64,000 bases of DNA from Oopsacas minuta (GCA_024704765.1 JAKMXF010000066.1:496001-560000), one strand, 5' to 3'; positions 41,289 to 52,413 are shown, numbered from the stretch's first letter. The notes: a model not told the origin generated them from the sequence alone. Numbers and translations are program-made.

Positions 41289-42194
41289 ATGGCATCCAAC
41301 GATTTAACTATTACAGATAGTCATCACCATTTATGGACACCTGAAACTCACTCATGGTTGAAATCAGCTGATGACCCAGATAATCCCCTTGCTATTTTCA
41401 GATCTGTGCAGAAATATTTGCTACCTGATTTTATAACAGATATAGAACCATACAACCTAACAAAGTCTGTTTACGTTCAATCTAATAGAGATGGTGATCC
41501 TGTAGATGAAACAAAATGGGTACAAACTATATCTGATACAAATCCTAAGGGATTTCCCCATGGGATAGTAGGTAGTTGTGACCTAACATCAAAAGACCTA
41601 CCTCTGATTTTAAGTAAGCATATAGAGTTCGCGAATTTTAGAGGCATACGACAGGGATTAATGTTCCACCCAGCGAAACCGCAACTACGCTTCGCTTCAC
41701 ACGATAATTATCTTACTGATATAAATTGGCAGCAGGGATATTCTCTTCTCTCTACTCACAACTTATCATTCGATATGTTAGTGTTACCTCATCAATACAC
41801 ACGAGTATATGACGTCATAAAGGCTAATCCAGCTGTTCCTGTCGTGATCAATCATTGTGGTGCAATGTTTGACAGAAATGAAGATACTATGAAATTATGG
41901 AGAGATGGAATTGCAATGTTAGCTTCATTACCTAACTGTTATATGAAGTTATCTGGCCTTCAATCGGCACAAATTAATCCTGATGATTTCGCCCTTATCA
42001 AGAGTATAATCCAACAGTTAATTACACTGTTTGGTACTGATAGGTGTATGTATGCTTCTAACTACCCTGTTGACAAGATATATGCTACTTATAAGCAAGT
42101 AATGAATGCATTTGAGTTCTCCATTGCTGATTATACACTGGAGGAGAAGAAAAATATATTCGCGAAAAACGCGAATATATTCTACAGATTGTAG
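41289..42194 (+). CDS. Amidohydrolase-2 family TIM-barrel hydrolase
   Basis: Intronless, 301 residues. The N-terminal metal motif is TDSHHHLW (D10, H12, H14). VYVQSNRDGDP, INHCGAMF, YMKLSGLQ and a late metal-site-like Asp (TDRCMYASNYPVD) follow the order of the COG3618 family (L-fuconolactonase / 2-pyrone-4,6-dicarboxylate hydrolase relatives). It probably hydrolyses a lactone or similar ring; the exact substrate cannot be read from sequence. Such genes are common in bacteria and scattered in animals. The codon and base composition looks like that of its neighbours, so I see no sign of recent transfer. Confidence 0.82.
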   Translation: MASNDLTITDSHHHLWTPETHSWLKSADDPDNPLAIFRSVQKYLLPDFITDIEPYNLTKSVYVQSNRDGDPVDETKWVQTISDTNPKGFPHGIVGSCDLTSKDLPLILSKHIEFANFRGIRQGLMFHPAKPQLRFASHDNYLTDINWQQGYSLLSTHNLSFDMLVLPHQYTRVYDVIKANPAVPVVINHCGAMFDRNEDTMKLWRDGIAMLASLPNCYMKLSGLQSAQINPDDFALIKSIIQQLITLFGTDRCMYASNYPVDKIYATYKQVMNAFEFSIADYTLEEKKNIFAKNANIFYRL

Positions 42195-43414
42195 ATTGAC
42201 TTTTGAATACCCTTTAGATCGTTTAGATCGAATAATATACACATTTTAGTAATTATGTATCTTGGAAAATTATTGTATTTTTATACACATTTTGAGGATA
42301 ACGATAGATGTATGGTGTTTCCAATTACAGTGATGTTTGACTATTAGCAATATTCGCTAAATAGCAATGAGACTTCCATTTTGTATTGCAAATAATTCCT
42401 CTAATCGCAAGTTCGCGTATTAGTAAGGGAAGTTCATACAAGAGTCTACTTGCTAATAGCGAACTCCGCTGTAATATACAAGATTATCTAAGATGGTTTA
42501 AAATAATTACTTACGAGTAATGACACTAGTTAATTATCCTTTTCATCCCCTTTCATGGTAATTATTTTGAAGGTGTGTTTAGGCAAGATGTATTGAATGT
42601 TTGGGATTATTTTATTATTCATAAACCTAGGCTATGTCTTCTGTCAATGATTACAAGTGTTTCTAATGGGACGAATAATTAATAATGGATTCACCCACCT
42701 CATTTCGATATTGTATGGAAGAATTATACCTAATGGTTATTTGGTTAAGCAATGTAATAAATAATTTGAGTGTTTATTCTTTGAAGATAATTGCTAATGA
42801 CACAATTCATTTGGGATAGTCATTTTATATTGACCTATGCTTACAACCATTATTCTACTAACCAAATAGTTCTTGTGGAAGCGAAAAATACATCTACCGT
42901 ATGTATTATCTTGTGGCCGCCATTAAACAAATTTGTCTTTGTAGAACTCAAGCTAATAAGTTTAATTCTTTGAATTGTCTCATATATATTGTATTAGTCA
43001 TTTGTAATATTATATTCTAAGAAAATATTATACGAATCTCTATACTGATCTAATATAATAATAGCTGTTGTATCTCTGTGGAAATCGAAAGTGAAATTCA
43101 AACCAGTTTCAAGATCAGTAAGTGCTTATCCAATAGAAATTACCAAGTAAATTAATTGAGATAGCACAAAATGCTTCTCAAACAATATCTATGTTATTCT
43201 ATATGGAACTGGTACTAAATGTGTTGCAAACTATGATATAATTAACTCAACTACTTTCAAGTAATACACAGAGGAATGAGTATTAAGGTATACTGAGTAT
43301 AGATCATTATACCGGTACATGAGTATATACAAATGAGGTAAAGGACTGAAAACTATATAATGGAAGAAATCATACATTAATTAACTTCATCTCTAAACAA
43401 AAATATAAACAAAT
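42195..43414. other. Gap with one MITE
   Basis: 1.2 kb with a CAGTGGAG-family element at 42328-42471. A 60-codon frame at 42791 has no recognisable features. No gene is called. Confidence 0.45.
42328..42471. mobile_element. MITE, CAGTGGAG family, complete copy
   Basis: The ends CAGTGATGTTTGACTATTAG and CTAATAGCGAACTCCGCTG are inverted, with TA on both sides. A good reference copy for this family. Confidence 0.78.
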
Positions 43415-43651
43415 ATGCCCAAATTTGCCCTTTCAGGAGAAGATCTGTTATTGGTATCCCCATCAATGTTAATACATTTTGCCCGAGATGATCAACATTA
43501 CAATAAGATGTTGAAAGATAGACGTAGGCTACAAGTTAAGTATAATGTACAAAAACTGAGACTTAAGAGACAGAAGACAAATCTCATAAATGAAGCTATC
43601 AAATTGAGGAAGGAGATACATTTTCTGAAACAACAAATGGATCTAATATGA
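43415..43651 (+). CDS. Small bZIP-like protein (family member 3)
   Basis: The single exon encodes 78 residues from ATG 43415. A short N-terminus (MPKFALSGEDLLLVSPSMLI) is followed by the basic block KDRRRLQVKYNVQKLRLKRQ and a short zipper-like helix (INEAIKLRKEIHFLKQQMDL). Closest to the gene at 32569-32853. The protein is hardly more than a DNA-binding/dimerisation unit, so a modulator of larger bZIP factors is one possibility. Confidence 0.65.
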   Translation: MPKFALSGEDLLLVSPSMLIHFARDDQHYNKMLKDRRRLQVKYNVQKLRLKRQKTNLINEAIKLRKEIHFLKQQMDLI

Positions 43652-44787
43652 TTTATTCTACATCACATCTCATAGAATCTTGTCTCCAGCAGTAATTGAA
43701 TACAAATAAGTATTTTTAAGCATTGGAAAATTAGCTCACTGTCTACATATGTATATCTTATTCATTCATTATATTTACTAAGTTTTGTTATTCCATAGAT
43801 ATTAATATATGATTCATAATTTATAAATGAAGTATTATTTTAATTCAAGTTGTTTTATATTATTTTGTCATAAGAATTGTTAAAATGGTATGTCAATAGT
43901 TCTTGGATATCCAGCTAGTACTTCGGAATGACTATTCCACATTTCAATGGAAAAAGAGGTGTTGTAAAGTTCCTCTAGGGAGAATACGCCCAACGTATGT
44001 GCGCTCGAAATAAAGGACTAAACCCTCTGCCATAGGTATAGATAGATTCTATTATTTGCGTACTCCTATAGCAAAAAATATTGATTGGGAGTACAACTAA
44101 TAAGATCTAGTGAATAGAATTTGAGTCTAATTATCGCTGTCTAAAGATGGTTCCATTTCGGAATTTATTCTCTCGTCACCTACCGCGCAATCGCGTATCG
44201 AAATGTCGGTATCCCACCCAGCGGCTCAGCCAGTCTTGGCATACTACAGGTGTGGGAGGGGGCAGGTGGCATGAAATTGGGAAAGCGACATTGCCTAGCG
44301 CAATCTACAAAAGGTGGCTACTTATCTACTCCACCCTATTCACTTTAGACGTCTTATGAGGCGCAAGGAGTTGAGTAAACCCAGTTTGTCATTAATCTTT
44401 GCTGTAAGACGCGAATTCTGGGTAATCCCTATCATGTAAACATGTAAACAAATCATGTAACATTAGTCAAATTTTAAACTCATCATAGGTAATATTTCTA
44501 TTTATAAGAAAATTTATAGAGTTTCACTTTCACTTTGTGTTGTACATATTCTAACACTACAATTGTTTACAAATATTATTGTAGGGTTTGTTTACATAAT
44601 CTCAGGTGTTTTTGTTGTTTTGTAATTTTATAGTAATCTATATTTATGATGTTTCAATTTATAACCGTCCTCTTGAAATCACTTATAGAGCTAGGGACAC
44701 AAGATATGTACACGTAATGTCGAACAACTCTGCACTTATAAATAGAGACCTAAATCAAATAATTTGAGAGAAGCTAAAATAAACACA
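43652..44787. other. Gap with a GC-richer patch
   Basis: 1.1 kb between two small bZIP-like genes. The patch 44150-44420 is visibly richer in G+C than its surroundings and carries a 70-codon frame without recognisable features. No gene is called. Confidence 0.4.
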
Positions 44788-45192
44788 ATGAACTCGCCAT
44801 ACAATCATTACTATCCTACTTACCAACTTGTTCATGATTCATTCATTCCACAGTCAAATTCAGGAATATCTACAAATTATAATATCAATAACAGAACGTA
44901 TATGAACCAACCCAGAAGGAACATACAATATCAATACAATTCCCATAATTATTCTCATTCATTCACAATAGAAGATTTAGTTAATCTTAAGCTAAGTGAA
45001 ATTAGGAAATTATACACTGACCCTGTAGAGAGGGCTGAAGTGATTAAGATTAGACGTAAGGAGCAGATTAGACAAGCTGTAACTCTGTGGAGGATTAGGA
45101 ATATAAAGAAATCTTTGATTGAAGAGAAACTGGAATTAGAAAAGGAGATTGAAATGATGAAGAATGAAATGTATGGAGGATTTACAGAATAA
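44788..45192 (+). CDS. Small bZIP-like protein (family member 4)
   Basis: I start at the first ATG (44788; 134 residues). An Asn/Tyr-rich N-terminus (~1-58) precedes LVNLKLSEIRKLYTDPVERA, and then the basic/zipper block VIKIRRKEQIRQAVTLWRIR followed by KKSLIEEKLELEKEIEMMKN. It shares the RR[RK]EQ[IL]RQ core and the upstream L-x-L-x-x-I/K-x-L-[FY]-x-D element with the gene at 31294 (KIKDLFPDKVKEMRKERRRE). An (AAT)n run follows at ~45278. Confidence 0.62.
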   Translation: MNSPYNHYYPTYQLVHDSFIPQSNSGISTNYNINNRTYMNQPRRNIQYQYNSHNYSHSFTIEDLVNLKLSEIRKLYTDPVERAEVIKIRRKEQIRQAVTLWRIRNIKKSLIEEKLELEKEIEMMKNEMYGGFTE

Positions 45193-45280
45193 ATATTTAA
45201 ATACTTAAAGCACTATACTTCCTACAGATAATCAATAATTAAGTAATCTACATTAATCTAATCTACAATAATATAATAAA

Positions 45281-45320
<40 letters not shown>

Positions 45321-46180
45321 TGCTCTTGTAATTACACAAATTCCTGTTTATTTCACCTAACATATCTACACATTTTGAGTAAATATTGATAAATATATTC
45401 TACTTATATTCCATAAATATTGATAATTCTATAAAATCTTATTAAAGCAATTGTTATGTTAATTAAGTGTCAGTGGGTGCTACTAATGTTAAAATGTGCA
45501 AGCTAGGAAGTAGACTGGATAATGTGAGAATTGAGATTAGAGAAGACAGTAATAGTAAAAAATATATTAAATTATATTGCTGCCTGGAAACAAACACGTT
45601 ACGCATACTTAAGAGTTCTTAATATACAAGGGAGATTTTGTCATTTTGTTCAATATTTATGAATCACAGGAATTTGCAAAGAATTAACATTTGGGAATAG
45701 CCCCAACTCACAGATTTAGGTTTTCATGGGTGTACATATTAGAAACGTAATTATTATGATGTATTGTGATAATCAAGTCAGTACAGAAATAGATTTATGT
45801 CCGTGTGTAGGGACAGAAATGGAATAACATTAGAATTATATTAAAGTTATTTTGAACATTTTATTGCTAATAATTAATCATGAGGTTTACAAGTAAGTGA
45901 TATAGAGACAATAATATGCGGCAATTTTTTCCAAATATTATTAATTTGTAATTATTGTTGTTCCCAAATATAAATATTGTTCTATTTGTATTCAGCTCAA
46001 CTACTCGCTGATGCCCGGCCTTTACCAATAATAATGAAGTAAATAATATGATAAACTTCCAGAAATAAATAAATATAACACCAATAGGTAACAAAAGAAA
46101 CATCATTTACATTAAACACATTATTAAACAAATACTTCGGTATATATATAAACTTGAGTAAATGTTTTTATCGAGGTTTA
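45193..46180. other. Gap with an (AAT)n microsatellite
   Basis: 988 bp. It holds about 14 AAT units at ~45278-45318 and AT-rich DNA. A minus-strand 79-codon hydrophobic frame at 45867-46106 lacks recognisable features and is not called. Confidence 0.5.
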
Positions 46181-48682
46181 TCACACATCTGATATTACTG
46201 GAGGTTTCCTAGGCTTAGGAAGTGACTTTGGAAGCGTAGTATACTCCTTATCCTTAGAATGAGAAAAATTTGAGATTGCCTGTTGAGAGGTGAAAATGGT
46301 GAATTTCGAATCTTTCGAGAACAGATCTTTAACTTGAGCATTTCTGATGGTAAAAACAAAAAAGAATACAACACCAATTGGCCCATTTAGAAATATAAAT
46401 ATCCATTCCATAAGTATAGTGAATGTTGCTTCTCCGATAGCATATCCGCTGATTATATTCACGACAGCAAAGAACCAAGGTAATCCTAATATCGAGATTA
46501 GTATTAGGAATTGGAAGTATATAGCTCTGTACTGGAGATAGAAGGTTTTGGTTGACGATTTCATATTGATTTTGTCTGGTTTAAGTTTCAAACATATCCT
46601 TATAGTCAGGAATATTAGAGCACTGGAATTAACCACTAAGAGCATCATAATGGGGCCTAACAATCCCCATACCGTGTATGTAGGACTTCTGTTAGAGAGA
46701 TAGCAAGTTAAATTCAATAACTGTGAATTGTATGTGATGTAATCTTCAATAATACCATTCGGTATTGTAATACCTAATGTTATTATGCACGGTATAACAG
46801 GTGTCCCCCACCCTATCAAGAAATATATTATAAAATACTTCACCTCACCGTATACAAGTTCTTCCTTGAAGAATTGTATTAGCACAATGCTAATACAAAC
46901 ACTCCAAGTAAATACTGATATCCAAATATACTGTGTGAAAAGAGATGATATAACACAATAGCGATTATTCAAGACGCTAGTTGGTAGAATGAAAATGAAA
47001 GTTCCACAAGCAAATGTTAAAGCGACTGCGTAATTGAAGTAAATTAAATTTGGCAGACTACGGAAAAATGGTTTTCCAGCCAGACAGAAGAGGAGCAGAG
47101 AGATGATCAGAGCTAAAAATGAAGCTGATAATAATAGGAAACTAACTATCCTAGAAGCAAGATCTTCTCCTCGATCAGTTTGACGACCAAATCGTACAAT
47201 AGCCGCGAAAGATGTTAAATGATTTGTAGCACATACAATCACTTGCTCATTGAAACTTACCAATTCTACTCCTGTTGTATCAATTACAGCTAAATCGTTT
47301 ATGAAGACGCATTGTGGATTTGAAACTAATCCAGGATTTTGGAAATTATGTGGAAAAGTTAGACTAATTCTTTCTATGAAAATGCTTAGGAATGGTAAAT
47401 GGAAATTAAGCGATAGGAACTGAGTAGTTTGTGCATTGTTCTGGATAGTTATACTCAAGTCAAATATGATAGAAGAGGCGTAGAATGAAGATACATTGTT
47501 TAGTTGTGCAAGTTGATTTAATACTGTAATTGGCACATTAGTTGATGGAGATTGGCTAAATATTATATTTGGTTCTGGTATTGTAATATCAGATTGCACA
47601 GATAGATTAACATTTGCAATATTTACCTGCACTCTTCCAAAACTTTGGCTTACTTGTCCTGATAAAGAATTTGGTGGTATTATCTGTACGAATTTATCTA
47701 TGAAATTTTCTAAGATTAGAATCACAGAGAAAAGCTCTGTAGAAATCTCTTGGTTGGAGTTATCTACTGCTATAAAGTGATCTACCATATTAGATGTTAA
47801 TTCTATCACACTCTTAATTACTTCCTGATTTTGTATTGTGGTAGCGTTAATACCATTTACAATTCTTGCATATTCGTTAACGAGGGTTTGTGTAGATGAA
47901 GTATTCAGTGAAATCATTGCAATCACAGAATCTATATCATCAATTACCTCGCTTGTCTCATTTTCAGAAGTTTCACTTATATCTGTAACTGTTGGAGTAA
48001 ATGCAAAACTTGTAGTAGTATTTGAAGCTGTTGGGGTAGATATCGCTGTTGATATTGTATTGGTGAACTGTGTGCTATTAGTAGTATTTGAAGCTGTTGG
48101 GGTAGATATCGCTGTTGATATTGTATTGGTGAACTGTGTGCTATTAGTAGTATTTGAAGCTGTTGGGGTAGATATCGTTGTTGATATTGTATTGGTGAAC
48201 TGTGTGCTATTAGTTACATTATCATCTCCATTTATTGATATGATTACTCCTTTTAAATAGCAACATCATAAACAATTCATTCAATAATTTGGTTTATATT
48301 TTCTTAAGAGGATAATGAATTATTGCAGAATGTTGCTACGTACTAGTATTTGGGGCTGGAATTGATTGGTTGTAAATTAACAAATATTGCTATTAATAAG
48401 CTGGAACATTTGTGTGTATTGGTGTTTGTGAGCTTTCATGAAAATATAAATTTACAAATACGTGTTGTCCTTGCCAACAAATATTCTGTATTTATTGTAT
48501 AGTATTCAAATTTAATTATTCATATGGGACCATTCAACGTGACGCTACAAGGGTACGGGGTCAAGTTCAATCTACATTTTCGTTACGTGACGTTTGAACG
48601 GCTCCCTATTACGAATATTCTCACCTGATAGTTGGAGAATTACTCCAATAACAACTGATAGTAGAACAATATTGTACTTCAT
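46181..48682 (-). CDS. Adhesion GPCR with GPS and 7TM domain, two exons
   Basis: Exon 1 (48682-48625) encodes a signal peptide (MKYNIVLLSVVIGVILQLSG). Exon 2 (48249-46181) joins in phase to give 708 residues. The ectodomain begins with three nearly identical 22-residue Ser/Thr/Asn-rich repeats (core NSTQFTNTISTAISTPTASN), then a GAIN-like region. The GPS ends in VICATNHLTSFAAI-type sequence, with the HL/T autoproteolysis site kept. The second Cys of the usual CxCNHLT is Thr, and the usual Trp residues are missing. Seven hydrophobic spans follow (from LLSASFLALIISLLLFCLAG), with class-B-like features. The tail contains KEYTTLPKSLPKPRKPP, a possible SH3/SH2 docking stretch. Ligand unknown. The intron contains an inverted-repeat element at 48526. 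Confidence 0.85.
48015..48212 (-). repeat. Three 66-bp tandem repeats coding the GPCR mucin-like stalk
   Basis: Units 48015-48080, 48081-48146 and 48147-48212 are almost identical; the only change I see is c to t in unit 3. Each codes 22 Ser/Thr/Asn-rich residues with N-glycosylation sequons. Confidence 0.92.
48526..48606. mobile_element. 81-bp MITE (GGGACCATTCAACGTGACG ends) in the GPCR intron
   Basis: GGGACCATTCAACGTGACG at the left and CGTGACGTTTGAACGGCTCCC at the right are imperfect inverted repeats, with TAT on both sides. A different family from the CAGT elements. Confidence 0.6.
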
Positions 48683-49293
48683 TTTAGTATTTTGCAGTAA
48701 GTCTCTTCGTATTTATCCTATTTAAAGGAACTCTAACTAACCACTAAAATAGTTAGGTAAGGAATTGCTAGCCAAATTCTCATTATGATTTGCTGTTTAT
48801 CTTACATTTTCAACATTTTGACTACCAGCTTCCTTTTATACCATTGATAATAATTATTGGTTAGTTATAATCACTTCCTTCTTTGTGAAAACCCACGCTT
48901 ACAAATTTGTAAGTTCTGTGTAGACATAAATTGTGATGTATCTTGTTGTTTACTAGAGCTAACGACACTCGCTAATTATACTTTACAACAACAGAAAGTG
49001 ATATATCTATTTACTCCTTCTTGTTGAGTGCAATACTCACTGGACATGAGTAATATATGTGTGTCCTTGTGATTGTTTGCAGGAGATAACGGGACTCTAA
49101 ATAGCCTAATTATTTTATCAACAGCTTGTTTTCAAAGATTATTCTGTCACTTATTGTCTGAGTCACGAATCCTCTCAATACGTAATTCTAATATCCACAG
49201 TTCTATTTGCAATGCTTCTATGTAGATTCAATCTATTGGTATAGTTATTGTATAGAACTTCTATTTTGTTATTAGAATTGTAAACTAGCTGTA
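48683..49293. other. Gap between divergent GPCR and ARPC3 genes
   Basis: 611 bp that should hold both promoters. No other feature is recognised. Confidence 0.4.
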
Positions 49294-49827
49294 ATGCCTG
49301 CTTATCATTCCAAATTCAATGACACTTCTTCTCGATGTATCGGGAACATGGCTCTACTCCCCCTCAACACCACGATGAAGGGACCAGCCCCAAAGGGTAA
49401 CGGAGAGGAAGATATCATTGATGAAGCTATATACTTCTTCAAAGCTAATATATTCTTCAAAACCTATGAAATCAAGGGATCCAGTGATCGTGTCCTGATC
49501 TACCTAACTCTATACATAACTGAGTGTATAAAGAAGCTAGCTAAATCGACTGATAAAAACGATGGTAATAAACAGATGTACCAGCTCGCTATTTCTACAT
49601 TTGACATACCAGGAGATCCGAAATTCCCTCTAAATGCTATGTATAGGAAACCGCAGGATAGAGCAGAGGCCGATCTGATGAAGAACTACTTCATCCAGCT
49701 GAGACAGGAAACAGGTAATAGGGTGCTCGAGAAGGTGTTTGAAGGGAGTGAGAAGCCTAGCAAGTGGTGGACATGTTTCGCTAAGCGTAAATTCATGGAC
49801 AAGAGCTTGTCTTCTCCCGGACAGTAA
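49294..49827 (+). CDS. ARPC3: Arp2/3 complex subunit 3 (p21-Arc)
   Basis: The intronless protein has 177 residues, the family length. [58 protein letters not shown] and [19 protein letters not shown] are all hallmark ARPC3 stretches along the full length. ARPC3 is one of seven subunits of the Arp2/3 complex that nucleates branched actin filaments in the cytoplasm. No irregularity seen. Confidence 0.97.
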   Translation: MPAYHSKFNDTSSRCIGNMALLPLNTTMKGPAPKGNGEEDIIDEAIYFFKANIFFKTYEIKGSSDRVLIYLTLYITECIKKLAKSTDKNDGNKQMYQLAISTFDIPGDPKFPLNAMYRKPQDRAEADLMKNYFIQLRQETGNRVLEKVFEGSEKPSKWWTCFAKRKFMDKSLSSPGQ

Positions 49828-50150
49828 CGAGTGTGTGTGTTTGATAGCTATAATTGGTATTGTCTCATTTGTGTATAGAGAATCTATTTGGTGTGTATTT
49901 ATACTGTATTTGTTTGATTGAGTTAGTTATTTCCTAATACTTAAAATCATGAATTAAGATGTTAGTAGGGTCCCTATGTCAGCATGCTACACCGTTTTCC
50001 CGTTACTACCTTTTGTGGAAGTTCATTTGTATGGGATTAGGAATTCGCTCTGTTCTTTACTACTTTTCCAGAATTTCCTCCCATTGGTGGAGGTTTCACT
50101 GTAGTGTGTACATCTATTGATTACGTAATTGCTAACACGTTATTAGCACT
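49828..50150. other. Short gap downstream of ARPC3
   Basis: 323 bp holding the 3' UTR of ARPC3 and the promoter of the next gene. Nothing else is identified. Confidence 0.4.
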
Positions 50151-50606
50151 ATGACTTCAAATTCCAATGCACTGACTACGTTACCACCGCAACCCGACAC
50201 CTCAACAGAACCTACACTAAATAATGCTAACATGTTCTTCAATCTAACTCAACTGGGACTACTTGACCCTATAAAATCCGTGATAAAGCCAGATTCACAG
50301 ACACAACCCTCATGTCTCGCCCACACCCTCTCTCCCAAACCTCTACCTGATCATAACGGTTCCTATAGGAAATATGTAGATATCATGAGGAAACATCAAC
50401 GTAATGCTAAAGGTCCTAACGAGCTATATTCCCACACTATAACCAGCTCACAGGCATACGGTAGATGGATACTAGAATATCCTAAAAGTTCCTCTCCTGA
50501 CGATTCGTGGATTATCAACCCGAGGAGATTTCATCATAGAAACAGCGAGATGACACGGTATGTGGATGATATGGCTCTCACTAATAAGGAATTCAGGCTA
50601 TATTAA
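50151..50606 (+). CDS. Conserved-looking 151-residue protein, family not identified
   Basis: Intronless. The N-terminus is Pro/Thr/Asn-rich, followed by an ordered-looking C-terminal half: YRKYVDIMRKHQRNAKGPNE, SSQAYGRWI and a terminal RRFHHRNSEMTRYVDDMALT followed by NKEFRLY. The dense pattern of aromatic, basic and short turn motifs and the compact size recall ciliary microtubule-inner proteins, but I cannot name the family, so the ciliary suggestion is weak. Confidence 0.6.
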   Translation: MTSNSNALTTLPPQPDTSTEPTLNNANMFFNLTQLGLLDPIKSVIKPDSQTQPSCLAHTLSPKPLPDHNGSYRKYVDIMRKHQRNAKGPNELYSHTITSSQAYGRWILEYPKSSSPDDSWIINPRRFHHRNSEMTRYVDDMALTNKEFRLY

Positions 50607-51162
50607 TTCTCATATCTGTGTAATTGTATTCTTAATATGTACAGTGTGTACTCGTCTTGAACATCTTATATCTAACATTATGTATTGAAGGTTTCATTTA
50701 ACGACTGTATAGATACGGGAGGGAGATATGTTATGTTAGTAACGATAATGTGGCTTATCTGTAATGTTATACCCCCGGCAACATTTGTGTAATTCTAACC
50801 AGCTGTTTGACATTCCTATTCCGTTACTTGCTGCTTATAGTTCTGGTTACAGGAATACTATGTGAAACATTGTGATTACCCCATTCTAGATATGTCTTAT
50901 GTGCTTAATACATTTGATCTTCGTTATCTTGAACCCATAGTGGACATCTATAGTGTTCGAGATAGCGAATGTTAGAGATAACGGATGGTCCCAATCATAT
51001 CTGAGTATGTATGTCTTGTTTAGAAGCGTCTAAAATATCCCGAATCATGTCCAACTCGGATAATTATTAATTTATAACTATCAAATAATTATATTCAACT
51101 TTTATTATATTGTTTTGCATTGAAAAGTATAGTACACATAACCGATCAATAAGTATATATAA
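50607..51162. other. Gap with a diverged element
   Basis: 556 bp. About 50920-51000 carries gatcttcgttatcttgaac and gttcgagatagcgaatg, which look like a decayed inverted-repeat element of the TTCG/ATATCG type. No gene is seen. Confidence 0.4.
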
Positions 51163-52413
51163 ATGTCACTTACAGATACTTCTAATCACTACCACAAGAG
51201 ATTCCTCCCACCCAAGAATCTAAACACAACATTTGACTATTCTCACACAAGTTTGCCACAAGATAATGACCTAATCGAGAGAAGTGAGATTCCTTTAGAC
51301 GAATTATCATTTGGTAAATTTTTATTCAGATCATCAGAAGGTTATAACATATCACTTCGCTATAGTCAATGTATTGGACTATGTATCTGGGTAGATATTA
51401 ATAAATCCATGATTTGCTATATATCTGTCCCTAACACAGGAATAAAAGCAGTCAATTTACAAATTAGTAGTAATGTCCCTGGTTCCCTTACATCAATGCA
51501 TACATCACTCTTATTAGAAGCATGTCAGCCTCTTAATATAACAGCATTTCCACATATGTCTTCCAGAGCACGTACTAGTCATAAACTATTACCAAATAAG
51601 AATTTCTATATCCTTAAGATTCGATCTGATCTCAAATACGCTGGTGATATACATAAAATTTTAGTTGGGCTAAAAGGCCCTGATAATGTAGAGCAAAAGA
51701 AGAGTTCTTTGTTCCAAGAAGGCCTTCCTTATTGGGCTGCTTATATCCCATCGTATGCTTACTCTTTCCAACTCAGGACCTTGTTACAACTTATCATAGC
51801 TATATACACATATTTTAATATAATACTAGCTGTATGGCAGTTATACAGGCATGTAGATCTTATACACGATAGTATACGTCCATTTGTTGAACTGTTTGAT
51901 TATTACCTACAGCATACTGCAGTGCGTATTAAATACGTGTTCAATTTGTTTGCTCAATTCTGGTGGGATGTTTTGAAGCCAATTCTATTGCTGTATTATA
52001 ATTATGAAGTATTTATCAGGATTTTTGCCATATTTAAGCCTTTATTTCTACATTTTGATATCGCTATATCTTGCTTTTATTGTATTGGGAAGATTCTATT
52101 TGAAATACTCAACCCTATTTGGTATGTATTCACTCCGGTATTAAGATTATTACTGGTCATTGGTGGTCAATTTTGGAATCTAAAAATTATACTTTTCCCA
52201 TTCAAAAGTATACTGTCTTTTATATGGCAGACACTACGTGTATTTAACACATATTCACCGACTATTGAGATTGTTGTACGTAACTCAATGCGTTCTCTAT
52301 TCATGAATTCTATTAAAACTATATTTCTGGGGATTTTCTATGCGTTTCAGAGAGTATGGTATTCGTTCAGGGAGAAATTTGATCAGAGAGAGAATGCGAA
52401 GAAACAATTATAG
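51163..52413 (+). CDS. Multi-pass membrane protein, family not recognised
   Basis: Intronless, 416 residues. The N-terminal ~190 residues are soluble-looking, with a beta-rich pattern (IGLCIWVDINKSMICYISVP) and two or three Cys. The C-terminal half holds about five or six long aromatic-rich hydrophobic segments (from LRTLLQLIIAIYTYFNIILA to SIKTIFLGIFYAFQRVWYSF), separated by short charged loops, ending in a basic tail. I do not recognise the family or assign a function. Confidence 0.6.
   Translation: MSLTDTSNHYHKRFLPPKNLNTTFDYSHTSLPQDNDLIERSEIPLDELSFGKFLFRSSEGYNISLRYSQCIGLCIWVDINKSMICYISVPNTGIKAVNLQISSNVPGSLTSMHTSLLLEACQPLNITAFPHMSSRARTSHKLLPNKNFYILKIRSDLKYAGDIHKILVGLKGPDNVEQKKSSLFQEGLPYWAAYIPSYAYSFQLRTLLQLIIAIYTYFNIILAVWQLYRHVDLIHDSIRPFVELFDYYLQHTAVRIKYVFNLFAQFWWDVLKPILLLYYNYEVFIRIFAIFKPLFLHFDIAISCFYCIGKILFEILNPIWYVFTPVLRLLLVIGGQFWNLKIILFPFKSILSFIWQTLRVFNTYSPTIEIVVRNSMRSLFMNSIKTIFLGIFYAFQRVWYSFREKFDQRENAKKQL

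Noticed and set aside
44147-44359. 70-codon frame in the GC-rich patch
   Set aside because: No motif, no family resemblance and no splice context; kept only as part of an unexplained patch.
47838-48260. Plus-strand 140-codon frame with VFEAVGVDIAVDIVLVNC repeats
   Set aside because: Antisense shadow of the adhesion-GPCR stalk repeats.
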